This document shows positions 1-6,122 of a DNA stretch of 24,452 bases, piece by piece. This DNA is from a virus. The stretch's first letter is position 1, and every line of letters begins with the position of its first letter. A program made the position numbers and the translations under genes. The DNA is taken from IMG/VR virus record IMGVR_UViG_3300042337_000280, positions 1-24,452 of that record. The stretch is one strand, 5' to 3'. The notes below the pieces were generated by a model. That model ran no database searches. It had not been told where the DNA came from and was given only the letters and a program-made list of their open reading frames with translations.

Positions 1-286
1 TATCACCATTAAGCCAGCCTTCTCGCTCCCAGGGCCGCTCACTCACCGGCACGGGCGTGGGGTGGCGCTGCTGGAGCAGCTCGGCGGCGCGGGAGCAATC
101 AGCGGCATGGTTGCTGCCAACGTAGATGCTCCCCTGATGTTCGGTTCCATCGTCTAATCCCCAGAGAATGCCACTGGGAATCGAGTTGCCGTTTTGCTTG
201 ACGTACCCGAGGCGCCGCACCAACTCCGCCACCTCGCCATCAGCCGGCGGCGGCCCTTCGCCCCGAACCGGGCATAATTCAGTCAT
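1..286 (-). CDS. Partial phage protein with WERExGW motif (3' end off window)
   Basis: Open frame read leftward from an ATG at 286 to the window edge (95 codons), so the C-terminus is missing. The start has a GGAG-type ribosome site a few bases upstream. The visible protein opens MTELCPVRGEGPPPADGEV and ends with VPVSERPWEREGW followed by LNGD. I associate VSERPWEREGW with short hypothetical proteins of cyanobacteria and their phages, from memory of the motif and not from a search. No catalytic motif, signal peptide or membrane segment is visible. It is the last gene visible on the left and is preceded by the 36-nt leader that also precedes the plus-strand gene at 1131, so it probably has its own promoter and is not simply the end of the late operon. 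Function unknown. Confidence 0.65.
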   Translation of the reverse strand, partial: MTELCPVRGEGPPPADGEVAELVRRLGYVKQNGNSIPSGILWGLDDGTEHQGSIYVGSNHAADCSRAAELLQQRHPTPVPVSERPWEREGWLNGD

Positions 287-304
287 CAGCTCATCTCCAC
301 TGAG

Positions 305-353
305 TTGGTCGCGCCTCGGGGATGCCAGTCCGCCGGGGCAACCCAATCCTATA
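305..353 (-). promoter_or_regulatory. Putative promoter -10 plus 36-nt shared leader, copy 1
   Basis: On the minus strand a TATAGG hexamer (348-353) is followed after 7 nt by a 36-nt block (305-340) beginning TGCCCCGGCGG and ending GGCGCGACCAA, then 18 nt and the ATG at 286. The same 36 nt occurs without mismatch at 1073-1108 on the plus strand, also 7 nt after a TANNNT hexamer and just before an ATG. The spacing would put a transcription start at or next to the first base of the block, so it may be a 5' untranslated leader. No convincing -35 is seen. Confidence 0.4.
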
Positions 354-371
354 CCACACCCGCCGGCTGCG

Positions 372-515
372 CTACGGCTGCACCAGATCGAACACCCCCC
401 AGCCGACGATGACCGCCAACAGCAGCGCCAACGGCAGGGGCAGGGCACCCAGCAGCCAGACCATCAACGCGGCCACTAGGGCGACGGCAACGGTGATACG
501 GATCAGGTAGGGCAT
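372..515 (-). CDS. Small single-span membrane protein (47 aa)
   Basis: Reads ATG at 515 to TAG at 372. A strong GGAGG ribosome site lies just upstream of the ATG. The protein is almost entirely hydrophobic, with Leu/Val/Ala-rich segments at about residues 5-26 and 29-44 that are separated only by a Gly/Pro turn (LPLPL), and it ends FDLVQP. It could be one long or two short membrane segments. Its start lies inside the end of the preceding 49-aa gene (overlap 503-515), which suggests translational coupling. Together with the 39-aa membrane protein two genes upstream it looks like the small membrane genes of phage late or lysis regions (holin-like), but neither sequence nor neighbours prove this. 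Confidence 0.6.
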   Translation of the reverse strand: MPYLIRITVAVALVAALMVWLLGALPLPLALLLAVIVGWGVFDLVQP

Positions 516-652
516 GGTTCCTCCAGAAGCCACTGCGCGATCAGCCGCCACTGGTCCGGGGTGAGCGATGGCCTGGCGTGCAGGTAGTCGGCACGTTCAT
601 CGGCATCCTGTAGCAACTGCTGGGCGAGCTGTCGCTGGTGGTCGCGGATCAC
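503..652 (-). CDS. Small hydrophilic phage protein (49 aa, GTG start)
   Basis: Starts with GTG at 652, which shares its last base with the TAG stop of the upstream 39-aa gene (TAGTG junction), and ends with TGA at 503, inside the next gene. The product, VIRDHQRQLAQQLLQDADER and onward, is charged, Gln-rich and predicted helical, with the segment LTPDQWRLIAQWLLEE near the end. It has no membrane segment. The tight overlaps on both sides, with small membrane proteins before and after, point to one co-translated unit. A helical cytoplasmic protein between two membrane peptides could be a partner of either. Function unknown. Confidence 0.6.
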   Translation of the reverse strand: MIRDHQRQLAQQLLQDADERADYLHARPSLTPDQWRLIAQWLLEEPCPT

Positions 653-771
653 TACTCGGTCCACTGGACCCTGACCAACGCTGCGAAAAACAACGCGGTA
701 AACAGCAGCAGGGGCGACATTCCTGCTGCCAGCATCGCAACCTCGGTCCAGGAATAGTTGGGGCAGGTCAT
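652..771 (-). CDS. Small single-span membrane protein (39 aa)
   Basis: ATG at 771, TAG at 652. The 39-residue product starts MTCPNYSWTEVAMLAAGMSP and has one hydrophobic helix at about residues 11-33 (LLLFTALFFAALV), then a short polar tail RVQWTE. An N-out, C-in single-span topology is possible. It overlaps the following GTG-start gene by one base. The ribosome site is not strong. It is the first gene of the three-gene micro-operon 771-372. Holin, pinholin or antiholin are possibilities based only on size, topology and location. Confidence 0.55.
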   Translation of the reverse strand: MTCPNYSWTEVAMLAAGMSPLLLFTALFFAALVRVQWTE

Positions 772-808
772 AAGAGGTAGGGCATGGTAGTGGCCGAATC
801 TACTACGG

Positions 809-1063
809 CTACGGTTTTGGAACCCACCGCAACGCAGATTCTAAAACCTCGGTTTCAGGATCGTCCGCGAGGTATTGGCCTGCGCTGTTCCGGGGCTGGT
901 CGTAAATCCATTCGCTGCCATCTGGCGCAGTCCATGGTTGGAACCTCGTCGGGTTCTCGGGCCACTGCCATGCCACTGCCTGGAGTCCCGCCTGCAGCCC
1001 ACTGATGAACGCCTGCGGCAGTCGCGACCTGCGATACCATGCGTTCGGCTGTCCAGTGCTACC
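809..1063 (-). pseudogene. 5'-truncated paralogue of the tail protein at 1707-2327
   Basis: An 85-codon open frame between an in-frame TAG (1064-1066) and the TAG at 809. It has no ATG and only a weak internal GTG at 976. The translation aligns with the C-terminus of the tail protein encoded at 1707-2327: LPQAF matches LPAAF, TAPDGSEW matches TSPTGTLY, GQYLADDPETEVLESALRWV matches GQFLPDDPQTPPRESLRWVV, and both end in a Pro-containing tail. Only about the last 65-70 residues of the parent remain. The 5' part is replaced by the leader and promoter of the plus-strand gene at 1131. It reads as the remnant of a duplicated tail gene cut by insertion of that gene. Expression as a 55-aa peptide from GTG is possible but unsupported. 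Confidence 0.65.
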
Positions 1064-1108
1064 CTATTTATGTGCCCCGGCGGACTGGCATCCCCGAGGC
1101 GCGACCAA
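1060..1108 (+). promoter_or_regulatory. Putative promoter -10 plus 36-nt shared leader, copy 2
   Basis: TACCCT (1060-1065), preceded by TG-N as in an extended -10, is followed after exactly 7 nt by the 36-nt block at 1073-1108. This block is identical to the reverse complement of 305-340. The ATG of the plus-strand gene follows 22 nt after the block, with an AGGAG ribosome site in between. The equal -10 spacing in both copies supports a shared promoter/leader cassette. The -35 position is poor. Confidence 0.4.
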
Positions 1109-1130
1109 TCCGCTACTCAGGAGCAGACTG

Positions 1131-1685
1131 ATGACTAAAGACTACTTGACGAGCGAACCATTCAAACGGCTATTTGCGGTCTTCTATCTCTGGTACGAAG
1201 GAGACAGCAATTTAATAGACATCTTTTGTGGAATCGCCACTAGCTTGAACTCAGCAATCAACATTGCTAACAGCAGGGCAAACGGGAGGCCTTGTGAAAT
1301 TTTTATGCCAGGGCAAGAGGCTCCAGATGATGGAAGCTATGGTGACAAAAGATTGCGTTACAGAATTGCAGCAGTTGAGGCTGACTTTGCCTTTGAAGAC
1401 GGTTGTGCATACGACGCCAACCAGCCTGCCACTCAAAAGTGGGGTGAAGGTTGCGACAGCTCTGTGGCTATCAACTACGCTTCTATGTTCAGTGCCTGTC
1501 GCTCCCTGGAATCACTTCCAGACTTTTCACAAGCTAAGGAAGCATGGGATAGTCTTGAGGTTGATTGGCAGGCAGTTTTTGCGGCCTGCAAGCCTGTAAC
1601 GGAACCGGTCAACGAGCGGGAGAAATTACGGGAACGACGCGCTTCCTGGCAGCGCATACAAAAGCTGTTGTGCGCTGATAACTGA
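1131..1685 (+). CDS. Unknown 184-aa accessory (moron-like) protein
   Basis: ATG at 1131, preceded by AGGAG about 7 nt away. An upstream in-frame ATG at 1005 was not used because it would run through the leader and the antisense tail-gene remnant. The protein MTKDYLTSEPFKRLFAVFYL and onward has a helical N-terminus, several cysteines and a basic helical C-terminus (EREKLRERRASW). At about residues 118-134 it contains MFSACRSLESLPDF, which resembles the MFxGCxSLQxIPxF core of the BspA-type repeats in the fibre at 2327-3967. It is the only plus-strand gene inside the left, minus-strand half, has its own promoter-like leader, and looks more AT-rich than its neighbours. These are marks of a horizontally acquired moron. 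Function unknown. Confidence 0.75.
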   Translation: MTKDYLTSEPFKRLFAVFYLWYEGDSNLIDIFCGIATSLNSAINIANSRANGRPCEIFMPGQEAPDDGSYGDKRLRYRIAAVEADFAFEDGCAYDANQPATQKWGEGCDSSVAINYASMFSACRSLESLPDFSQAKEAWDSLEVDWQAVFAACKPVTEPVNEREKLRERRASWQRIQKLLCADN

Positions 1686-1706
1686 GGAGGTGAAGGCCTG
1701 GCACTC

Positions 1707-2327
1707 TCATGGCTCAACCACCACCCACCGCAGGGATTCCCTGGGCGGGGTCTGTGGGTCATCGGGGAGGAACTGCCCATCCTCCCCAGCGGCCTGGGCT
1801 ACCCGGTAGAGGGTGCCGGTGGGGGAGGTCCATTCCTGGCCGAGGTTCTGGGCCGGAGGCGGCACCGTCAGCGCCTCGGTGAAAGCGGCTGGCAGATCAA
1901 ACCCCTGCGCCATGCTCAGCACCCCAGCCAGCAGCTGATCAGAGATCAGGCCCAGCCCACGGGCCATCGACCAGGAGTCGAGAAACACCCGAGCATCCCC
2001 ATCGGCAGCCTTGCCGAGGCCCACACCCAACCCAAGGCCTAGGGCCGGAAGCTGCTGCAGGGCCGTTCCTAGGAGTTGATTGATCGCCTCGGAGGCCTGC
2101 ACTGCGGAGCCAAACTGCACCCACTGAGCATCGGACTGACCATTGATTCCCCAAAATGCTTCGGCTATCTGGCGACTGTCAAACCAGTACCAATCATCTA
2201 CTGGGTAGATGTAATCAGCGTGGTTTGCGGCGGTTAGCGTAAATCCTGGCGCGTAAACGCTGGTGCCTGCATACTGGAGCAGGTCATCGGTGAACTTGTA
2301 GAAACCGGGGTAGGACATGGCGATCAT
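1707..2327 (-). CDS. Distal tail or fibre-associated protein
   Basis: Starts at ATG 2327 (MIAMSYPGFYKF), whose first A is the last base of the preceding gene's TAA (TAATG). A second in-frame ATG is three codons on, and an upstream ATG at 2345 would overlap the fibre gene by 19 nt. It encodes 206 aa: an aromatic-rich N-terminus (YIYPVDDWYWFDSRQ), a Gly/Leu-rich middle (LGLGLGVGLG) and a C-terminal module ending ESLRWVVVEP. That C-terminal module recurs in the broken copy at 809-1063. It is the last gene of the structural operon and directly follows the fibre, so a role at the fibre (chaperone, tip or accessory subunit) is an inference from position. No family is recognised with certainty. Confidence 0.7.
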   Translation of the reverse strand: MIAMSYPGFYKFTDDLLQYAGTSVYAPGFTLTAANHADYIYPVDDWYWFDSRQIAEAFWGINGQSDAQWVQFGSAVQASEAINQLLGTALQQLPALGLGLGVGLGKAADGDARVFLDSWSMARGLGLISDQLLAGVLSMAQGFDLPAAFTEALTVPPPAQNLGQEWTSPTGTLYRVAQAAGEDGQFLPDDPQTPPRESLRWVVVEP

Positions 2328-3967
2328 TAGGCGGTAACGGTCCACCCTTTGGCGGTGGCAATGGTGGGGTCGTAGCCTGCTCCATTGATGCCGTAGTTGC
2401 CGGTTACAGTGATTGTTTGGCCGGTAACAACAGGCAGGCCGGTGAATAGTTCGTTCAGTGCGGCGGCTGATAACTTGCAGCTGGCTACAGAGAATGAGAA
2501 GCGCATTCCTGTAAGCTGGGCACGGGCGAGGGATGAGCAGTTGGCGACAAAGTTTGCGGCATTTGCTGCTGAGGAAATGCCGCTCATGTCAAGCGGCGGG
2601 ATGCTTTCCAGGGAGGTGCAGCCTTGGAACATGCTGCTCATGTTCGTAACTGCTGCAACACTGCCTGGAAATACAGGGATTGTTTGCAGACTGCTGCAGC
2701 TTTGGAACATGCTGCTCATGTTCGTAACTGCTGCAACACTGCCTGGAAATGCAGGGATTGTTTGCAGACTGCTGCAGTTTTGGAACATGCTGCTCATGTT
2801 CGTAACTGCTGCAACACTGCCTGGAAATACAGGGATTGTTTGCAGACTGAAGCAGCCTTGGAACATGCCGCCCATGTTCGTAACTGCTGCAACACTGCCT
2901 GGAAATACAGGGATTGTTTGCAGACTGCTGCAGCTTTGGAACATGGTAGCCATGTTCGTAACTGCTGCAACACTTCCTGGAAATGCAAGGATTGCTTGCA
3001 GACTGCTGCAGCCGCTGAACATGCTGCTCATGTTCGTAACTGCTGCAACACTGCCTGGAAATACAGGGATTGTTTGCAGACTGGGGCAGCCGCTGAACAT
3101 GCTGCTCATGTTCGTAACTGCTGTGGCATTAGGCAGTGACGGCAGCGATTGCAATGAGCGGCAGCCCTGAAACAGGGTTGATGCCATACTCGTCAACGCA
3201 CCAACCGATACAATGTTGATCCGCTCTACATTTGCGTGAACAACAGTCGTCGAACCCCCAATCGTTAATCCCGTGCCACTGACCTGCGGCAATGCCATCG
3301 CAATATCCAGCCATCCTGTCGCATAACCATTCACCAACCCCGTCTGTCCATGCTTCTGAAAGAAGTTGGCAACTGTTAGGTTCTGTCCTGCCTGTGGTGT
3401 AATCGTCACTACCGCCACCTTATACGGCAGCAACGTGGCCGAACCGTCACCCGTAAACGTTACCGGACTGCCGCCAGCAGTCAGCGAAACTTGGAACGTA
3501 TTTGCTGCTGCATTAACAACAAAATACCGCTGCTTCGCAACAATTCCCGTTGTGGTAACAATGCTGTAGAACCGTACAATCGCGCCATTGCTCAGCCCAT
3601 GAGCCGTGCGGTTGACAGTGCTAGTTGCAGCCGTAAACGTAACCGGCGCATTCGTTCCAGCCAGCGCAGCAGAGTTAAAGTCAAACTCATAATCTGCTCT
3701 GGCATTGCTTGCATAGTTCGTCGTCGTCCCATCGCCATAATTGATGATGTAGGCGCCTTGGGCTAAGAATGCGAAAAAGTTGCCACCCTTGCCAACACCA
3801 TCGCCAGGCCACACCGCATAGAGGCCAACGATCTTCTGCTCTGCCGCGCCAGGTGCGGTCAACGCTGGCCACGCCGCATTTCGCACCCACTCGTCAGCCG
3901 CTGCACCACCCGCACCGCCTGCTACCAGCGTGCTGCCCAGATAGATTTTCCCAGTAGTCGTAGGCAT
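2327..3967 (-). CDS. Tail fibre with BspA-like leucine-rich repeats
   Basis: A 546-aa protein. Residues 1-60 form an N-terminal virion-type region. Residues about 70-100 (YIINYGDGTTT, YEFDF) and 180-205 (LPYKVAVVTITPQAG) look like two halves of a PKD-like beta-sandwich seen in phage fibres. Between them, about 107-178, sits a second module (NRTAHGLSNGAIVRF, NTFQVSLTAGG) of the FCCH type common in phage tail proteins. Residues about 266-470 carry seven near-identical 26-residue repeats of the form MFxxCxSLQTIPVFPGS followed by AAVTNMSS, i.e. BspA/DUF285-type leucine-rich repeats used for surface binding. The C-terminus is ITVTGNYGINGAGYDP and onward. The likely role is receptor recognition at the virion surface. 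It starts 2 nt after the upstream fibre's stop. Repeat identity at DNA level implies recent expansion or ongoing recombination. Confidence 0.8.
   Translation of the reverse strand: MPTTTGKIYLGSTLVAGGAGGAAADEWVRNAAWPALTAPGAAEQKIVGLYAVWPGDGVGKGGNFFAFLAQGAYIINYGDGTTTNYASNARADYEFDFNSAALAGTNAPVTFTAATSTVNRTAHGLSNGAIVRFYSIVTTTGIVAKQRYFVVNAAANTFQVSLTAGGSPVTFTGDGSATLLPYKVAVVTITPQAGQNLTVANFFQKHGQTGLVNGYATGWLDIAMALPQVSGTGLTIGGSTTVVHANVERINIVSVGALTSMASTLFQGCRSLQSLPSLPNATAVTNMSSMFSGCPSLQTIPVFPGSVAAVTNMSSMFSGCSSLQAILAFPGSVAAVTNMATMFQSCSSLQTIPVFPGSVAAVTNMGGMFQGCFSLQTIPVFPGSVAAVTNMSSMFQNCSSLQTIPAFPGSVAAVTNMSSMFQSCSSLQTIPVFPGSVAAVTNMSSMFQGCTSLESIPPLDMSGISSAANAANFVANCSSLARAQLTGMRFSFSVASCKLSAAALNELFTGLPVVTGQTITVTGNYGINGAGYDPTIATAKGWTVTA
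2615..3130 (-). repeat. 78-bp tandem repeat array inside the fibre gene
   Basis: The marker GTTCGTAACTGCTG (plus-strand reading) begins at 2642, 2720, 2798, 2876, 2954, 3032 and 3110, exactly 78 bp apart, giving seven copies of a 26-codon unit. More diverged half-units extend to about 2598 and 3170. Copies differ mainly at a few codons, next to the conserved Cys (P/S/F/R/T) and in the I-P-V/A positions. The period is a multiple of three, so gain or loss of units keeps the reading frame. Confidence 0.9.
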
Positions 3968-3969
3968 AC

Positions 3970-5121
3970 TCAGCTCGTAATAACGTACAGGGTTGATGCG
4001 CTTGGTGATGCAATCGCGTCGTACTCGGCCTGGGTCAGGCTGACAATGTTGGTCACTGCATCGGCGCCTGTGATTCCTGTGACATCGCTCACCACGGCAA
4101 TGTCGATCTTTTGCTTGTCGGTGGCGCTGGCCAGACCCGCTGTAGTGCTGTTGACTAGGGGGAGCACCGCGTCATCCCCAGTCGAGCTGCGCACTTCGCG
4201 GCTGGCGGCGTCGTAGGTGAGGTTGGTGGCGACGTTCACTTGAGCGCCAGAGGCAACCCCGTCGAGCTTTGTCTTGTCCGCCCCACTCATCAGGCCGGCC
4301 AACGTCGTGCTCGCCTCAGGCAACGTCACGTCAGCGCCTGTAGAGCTGCCCAGCAGCCGACTGCTCGCCGTGTAACTCAGATCGGTCGGGCCGGGAATCG
4401 AGGGCAGTCCCGACAAACTGCCATATGCGATCTGCGCACCATCGCCGCCGTTGTGATCATGGCTGTTGCCATTGGTCACACCCTGCGCTGCTGGAGCAAA
4501 GTCTGTCGTTGCTGCAGCAGCGGCTGTCCCCAAGGTGGGCTTGTTCAGGATCTGGGCGTCACCACTGGAGGCGTTCCAGTCGGCGTTGACGTTTACCTCG
4601 GCGCCGGCCTGGATACCATCGAGCTTGGTCTTGTCGGCGCCGCTCATCGAACCGGCGGCGCTGGTGGTCGCAGCGGTGATGCTGATCGCCGGGGTATTGC
4701 CACCAGAACTGACAATCGGTGCAGTCCCAGACACTGAGCTGACACCACCTGACGGCAACCCCGTTAACTGCGACGCATCCACCGCCGGAAGCCTGCCAGC
4801 ATTATCGAGCTGCACCACATTCCCGGCTGCCGTGCCGACGTTCTGTGCCGCAGCACTACCGAGCGTTGGCCGGTTGCTCAGATCGCCATACGCTCCAGTC
4901 GTTGCAACCGTCGCCAAAGTCGACTCCAACGCATACTGCCCATGCGGATCCGCAGCAGCAACGTGTGCATTAACCGCCGCCGTAATCGATCCACCACATA
5001 AATCCGCAATCGCCTGCGTTGACGCATCTACCGTCGTCCCACCCTGATCCATAGGCACCCTCTCAGTGCCACTCAATGGCACCGTCGCATTAGGCAAACC
5101 CGTGATCGTTACGTCAGCCAT
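3970..5121 (-). CDS. Tail fibre / collar-type protein
   Basis: A 383-aa protein starting MADVTITGLPNATVPLSGTE. It carries the low-complexity segments typical of phage tail fibres: a histidine/proline turn (AHVAAADPHGQYA, about 53-65), YGDLSNRPTLGSAA, and three related units with the core SGADKTKLDGIQAGAEVNV (about 159-177), SGADKTKLDGVASGAQVNV, and a weaker SATDKQKIDIA near the end. It also has HDHNGGDGAQ. The extended, Gly/Ala/Thr-rich composition predicts a trimeric fibrous shaft. The start codon overlaps the stop of the upstream joining protein by one base (TGATG). It probably anchors to the virion and carries or aligns with the repeat-bearing fibre encoded next. The specific family cannot be named with confidence. 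Confidence 0.8.
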   Translation of the reverse strand: MADVTITGLPNATVPLSGTERVPMDQGGTTVDASTQAIADLCGGSITAAVNAHVAAADPHGQYALESTLATVATTGAYGDLSNRPTLGSAAAQNVGTAAGNVVQLDNAGRLPAVDASQLTGLPSGGVSSVSGTAPIVSSGGNTPAISITAATTSAAGSMSGADKTKLDGIQAGAEVNVNADWNASSGDAQILNKPTLGTAAAAATTDFAPAAQGVTNGNSHDHNGGDGAQIAYGSLSGLPSIPGPTDLSYTASSRLLGSSTGADVTLPEASTTLAGLMSGADKTKLDGVASGAQVNVATNLTYDAASREVRSSTGDDAVLPLVNSTTAGLASATDKQKIDIAVVSDVTGITGADAVTNIVSLTQAEYDAIASPSASTLYVITS

Positions 5122-5480
5122 CAGAGTGTCACCAGCAATCGATCATCAAGTGTCTTCAGCCGCAACCCGGCCAACGTAGTGATATACATCGCAATCGCCT
5201 CAATCTTCTCCAGCACCATCACACAAAACCTCCCATCAGCCAACTTCAGTGGCTCATGCTGCAGCCTATACACCTGCCCCTCATGCAACACCTGATCCCC
5301 ATACCCCAACCCACCAAACAAATCAGCCCGCACCGTCAGCGCATACTCCACACTGATCACCTGATCGCCCATCATCACCTGCGACTGGCGATCCATAATC
5401 CCTAAACCAACAACGGCCCCAGCAGTTACGCTAGAGCCGAAGTCAGCCAGCAGGAAATCATCGGGGATCTCCTGGATCAT
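5121..5480 (-). CDS. Head-tail joining protein, gpFII-like (probable)
   Basis: A 119-aa protein, MIQEIPDDFLLADFGSSVTA and onward. The pattern of a short N-terminal helix followed by beta strands (GAVVGLGIMDRQSQ, ISVEYALTVRADLF, GDQVLHEGQVYRLQHEP, RFCVMVLEKI) resembles small beta-barrel head-tail attachment proteins of the lambda gpFII class. In those the barrel docks onto the connector below the portal. The position after the capsid and before the fibres agrees. The C-terminal 25 residues (ITTLAGLRLKTLDDRLLVTL) extend past the core. The identification rests on fold-like pattern and synteny, not on a diagnostic motif. Confidence 0.6.
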   Translation of the reverse strand: MIQEIPDDFLLADFGSSVTAGAVVGLGIMDRQSQVMMGDQVISVEYALTVRADLFGGLGYGDQVLHEGQVYRLQHEPLKLADGRFCVMVLEKIEAIAMYITTLAGLRLKTLDDRLLVTL

Positions 5481-5485
5481 TGCGA

Positions 5486-5872
5486 TCAGGGCCGGTACTT
5501 CTTGATGCCAACCGCAACGCAGCTCACAACAGCGCTATAAGTGCCGGTTTCATCGAAGAAACTCAGCCGCAGCCGGGACGGCAGATCGTCTTTCGAGATC
5601 ACCAGCCGGTTGTGATAAGCGGCGACGGCCAGGTCAGGGAATGCGCCGCCGGTGACGTCTACGGCATCGCTACCGTCGGACGCATCGCCGGCCTGCACCT
5701 TCACCTTCATGGCGCTGCCGGCAGCGCTGGCAGGGGCGGTGAGGATTAGGCACACATCACCATCAAAATCATGGCAATTAACGGCGGTGGTGTTGTTCGC
5801 CGCTGACACAGTGGTTGGGGCCAGAATGGTGACGCTATGCAGCGCCTCCAGGTTGCGTTGTCTGATAGCCAT
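5486..5872 (-). CDS. Virion beta-structure protein (possible head decoration)
   Basis: A 128-aa protein, MAIRQRNLEALHSVTILAPT and onward, dominated by predicted beta strands: DGDVCLILTAPASAAG, MKVKVQAGDASDGSDAVDV, NRLVISKDDLPSRLRLSFFDE, YSAVVSCVAVG. This style (mean-zero strand segments with Ala/Gly/Asp turns, a terminal basic tail KKYRP) is common in small capsid-decorating or stabilising proteins encoded just after the major capsid gene, including Bordetella phage Bbp16-type proteins. I cannot assign it to one family. It stops 5 nt before the next start, consistent with one operon. Confidence 0.6.
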   Translation of the reverse strand: MAIRQRNLEALHSVTILAPTTVSAANNTTAVNCHDFDGDVCLILTAPASAAGSAMKVKVQAGDASDGSDAVDVTGGAFPDLAVAAYHNRLVISKDDLPSRLRLSFFDETGTYSAVVSCVAVGIKKYRP

Positions 5873-5874
5873 GG

Positions 5875-6120
5875 TCAGGTTTCCTCCGTGGGGGGCTGAG
5901 TGACCGTGCTGAGCACGGGGTTGTTGTCCGTGGTGCGGCGTTTTCCGCCACGGCGTGGCGATTCGCCTTCGACCTCAGCGGCTGGGGCGGGAGCAGTGTG
6001 CTCAGTTGCCCACCCGCTGCGAATCATGTGAAGGCCAAAGTCGTTATCAACAGTAACCACGTCGCCGATCTCTCGATCCTTGCGACTGATCACCATCGAT
6101 TCGAGCATCTCGACTTCCAT
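5875..6120 (-). CDS. Small post-capsid protein (81 aa)
   Basis: ATG at 6120, two bases after the capsid gene stop (TGA-GG-ATG). A longer in-frame start at 6171 would overlap the capsid C-terminus and is not favoured. The N-terminal half MVISRKDREIGDVVTVDNDF and onward, LHMIRSGWA, matches the short pattern (GDVVxVD...LIxxGxA) seen in many small phage proteins encoded next to capsid genes. The C-terminal half is disordered, basic and Pro/Thr-rich (ESPRRGGKRRTTDNN). Role unknown; a head accessory function is inferred from position only. Confidence 0.65.
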   Translation of the reverse strand: MEVEMLESMVISRKDREIGDVVTVDNDFGLHMIRSGWATEHTAPAPAAEVEGESPRRGGKRRTTDNNPVLSTVTQPPTEET

Positions 6121-6122
6121 CC

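Noticed and set aside
1005-1130. Longer start for the plus-strand gene (ATG at 1005)
   Set aside because: The extra 42 codons cover the antisense tail-gene remnant and the 36-nt leader. The ATG at 1131 has a good AGGAG site.
2615-3130. CRISPR array or diversity-generating retroelement at the fibre repeats
   Set aside because: Units are contiguous and coding, with no unique spacers. No reverse transcriptase or template repeat is visible in the window.
2397-3170. Long plus-strand frames (257 and 171 codons) antisense to the fibre repeats
   Set aside because: Their periodic sequence simply mirrors the 78-bp repeat of the fibre gene, and the minus frame has recognisable domains and operon context.
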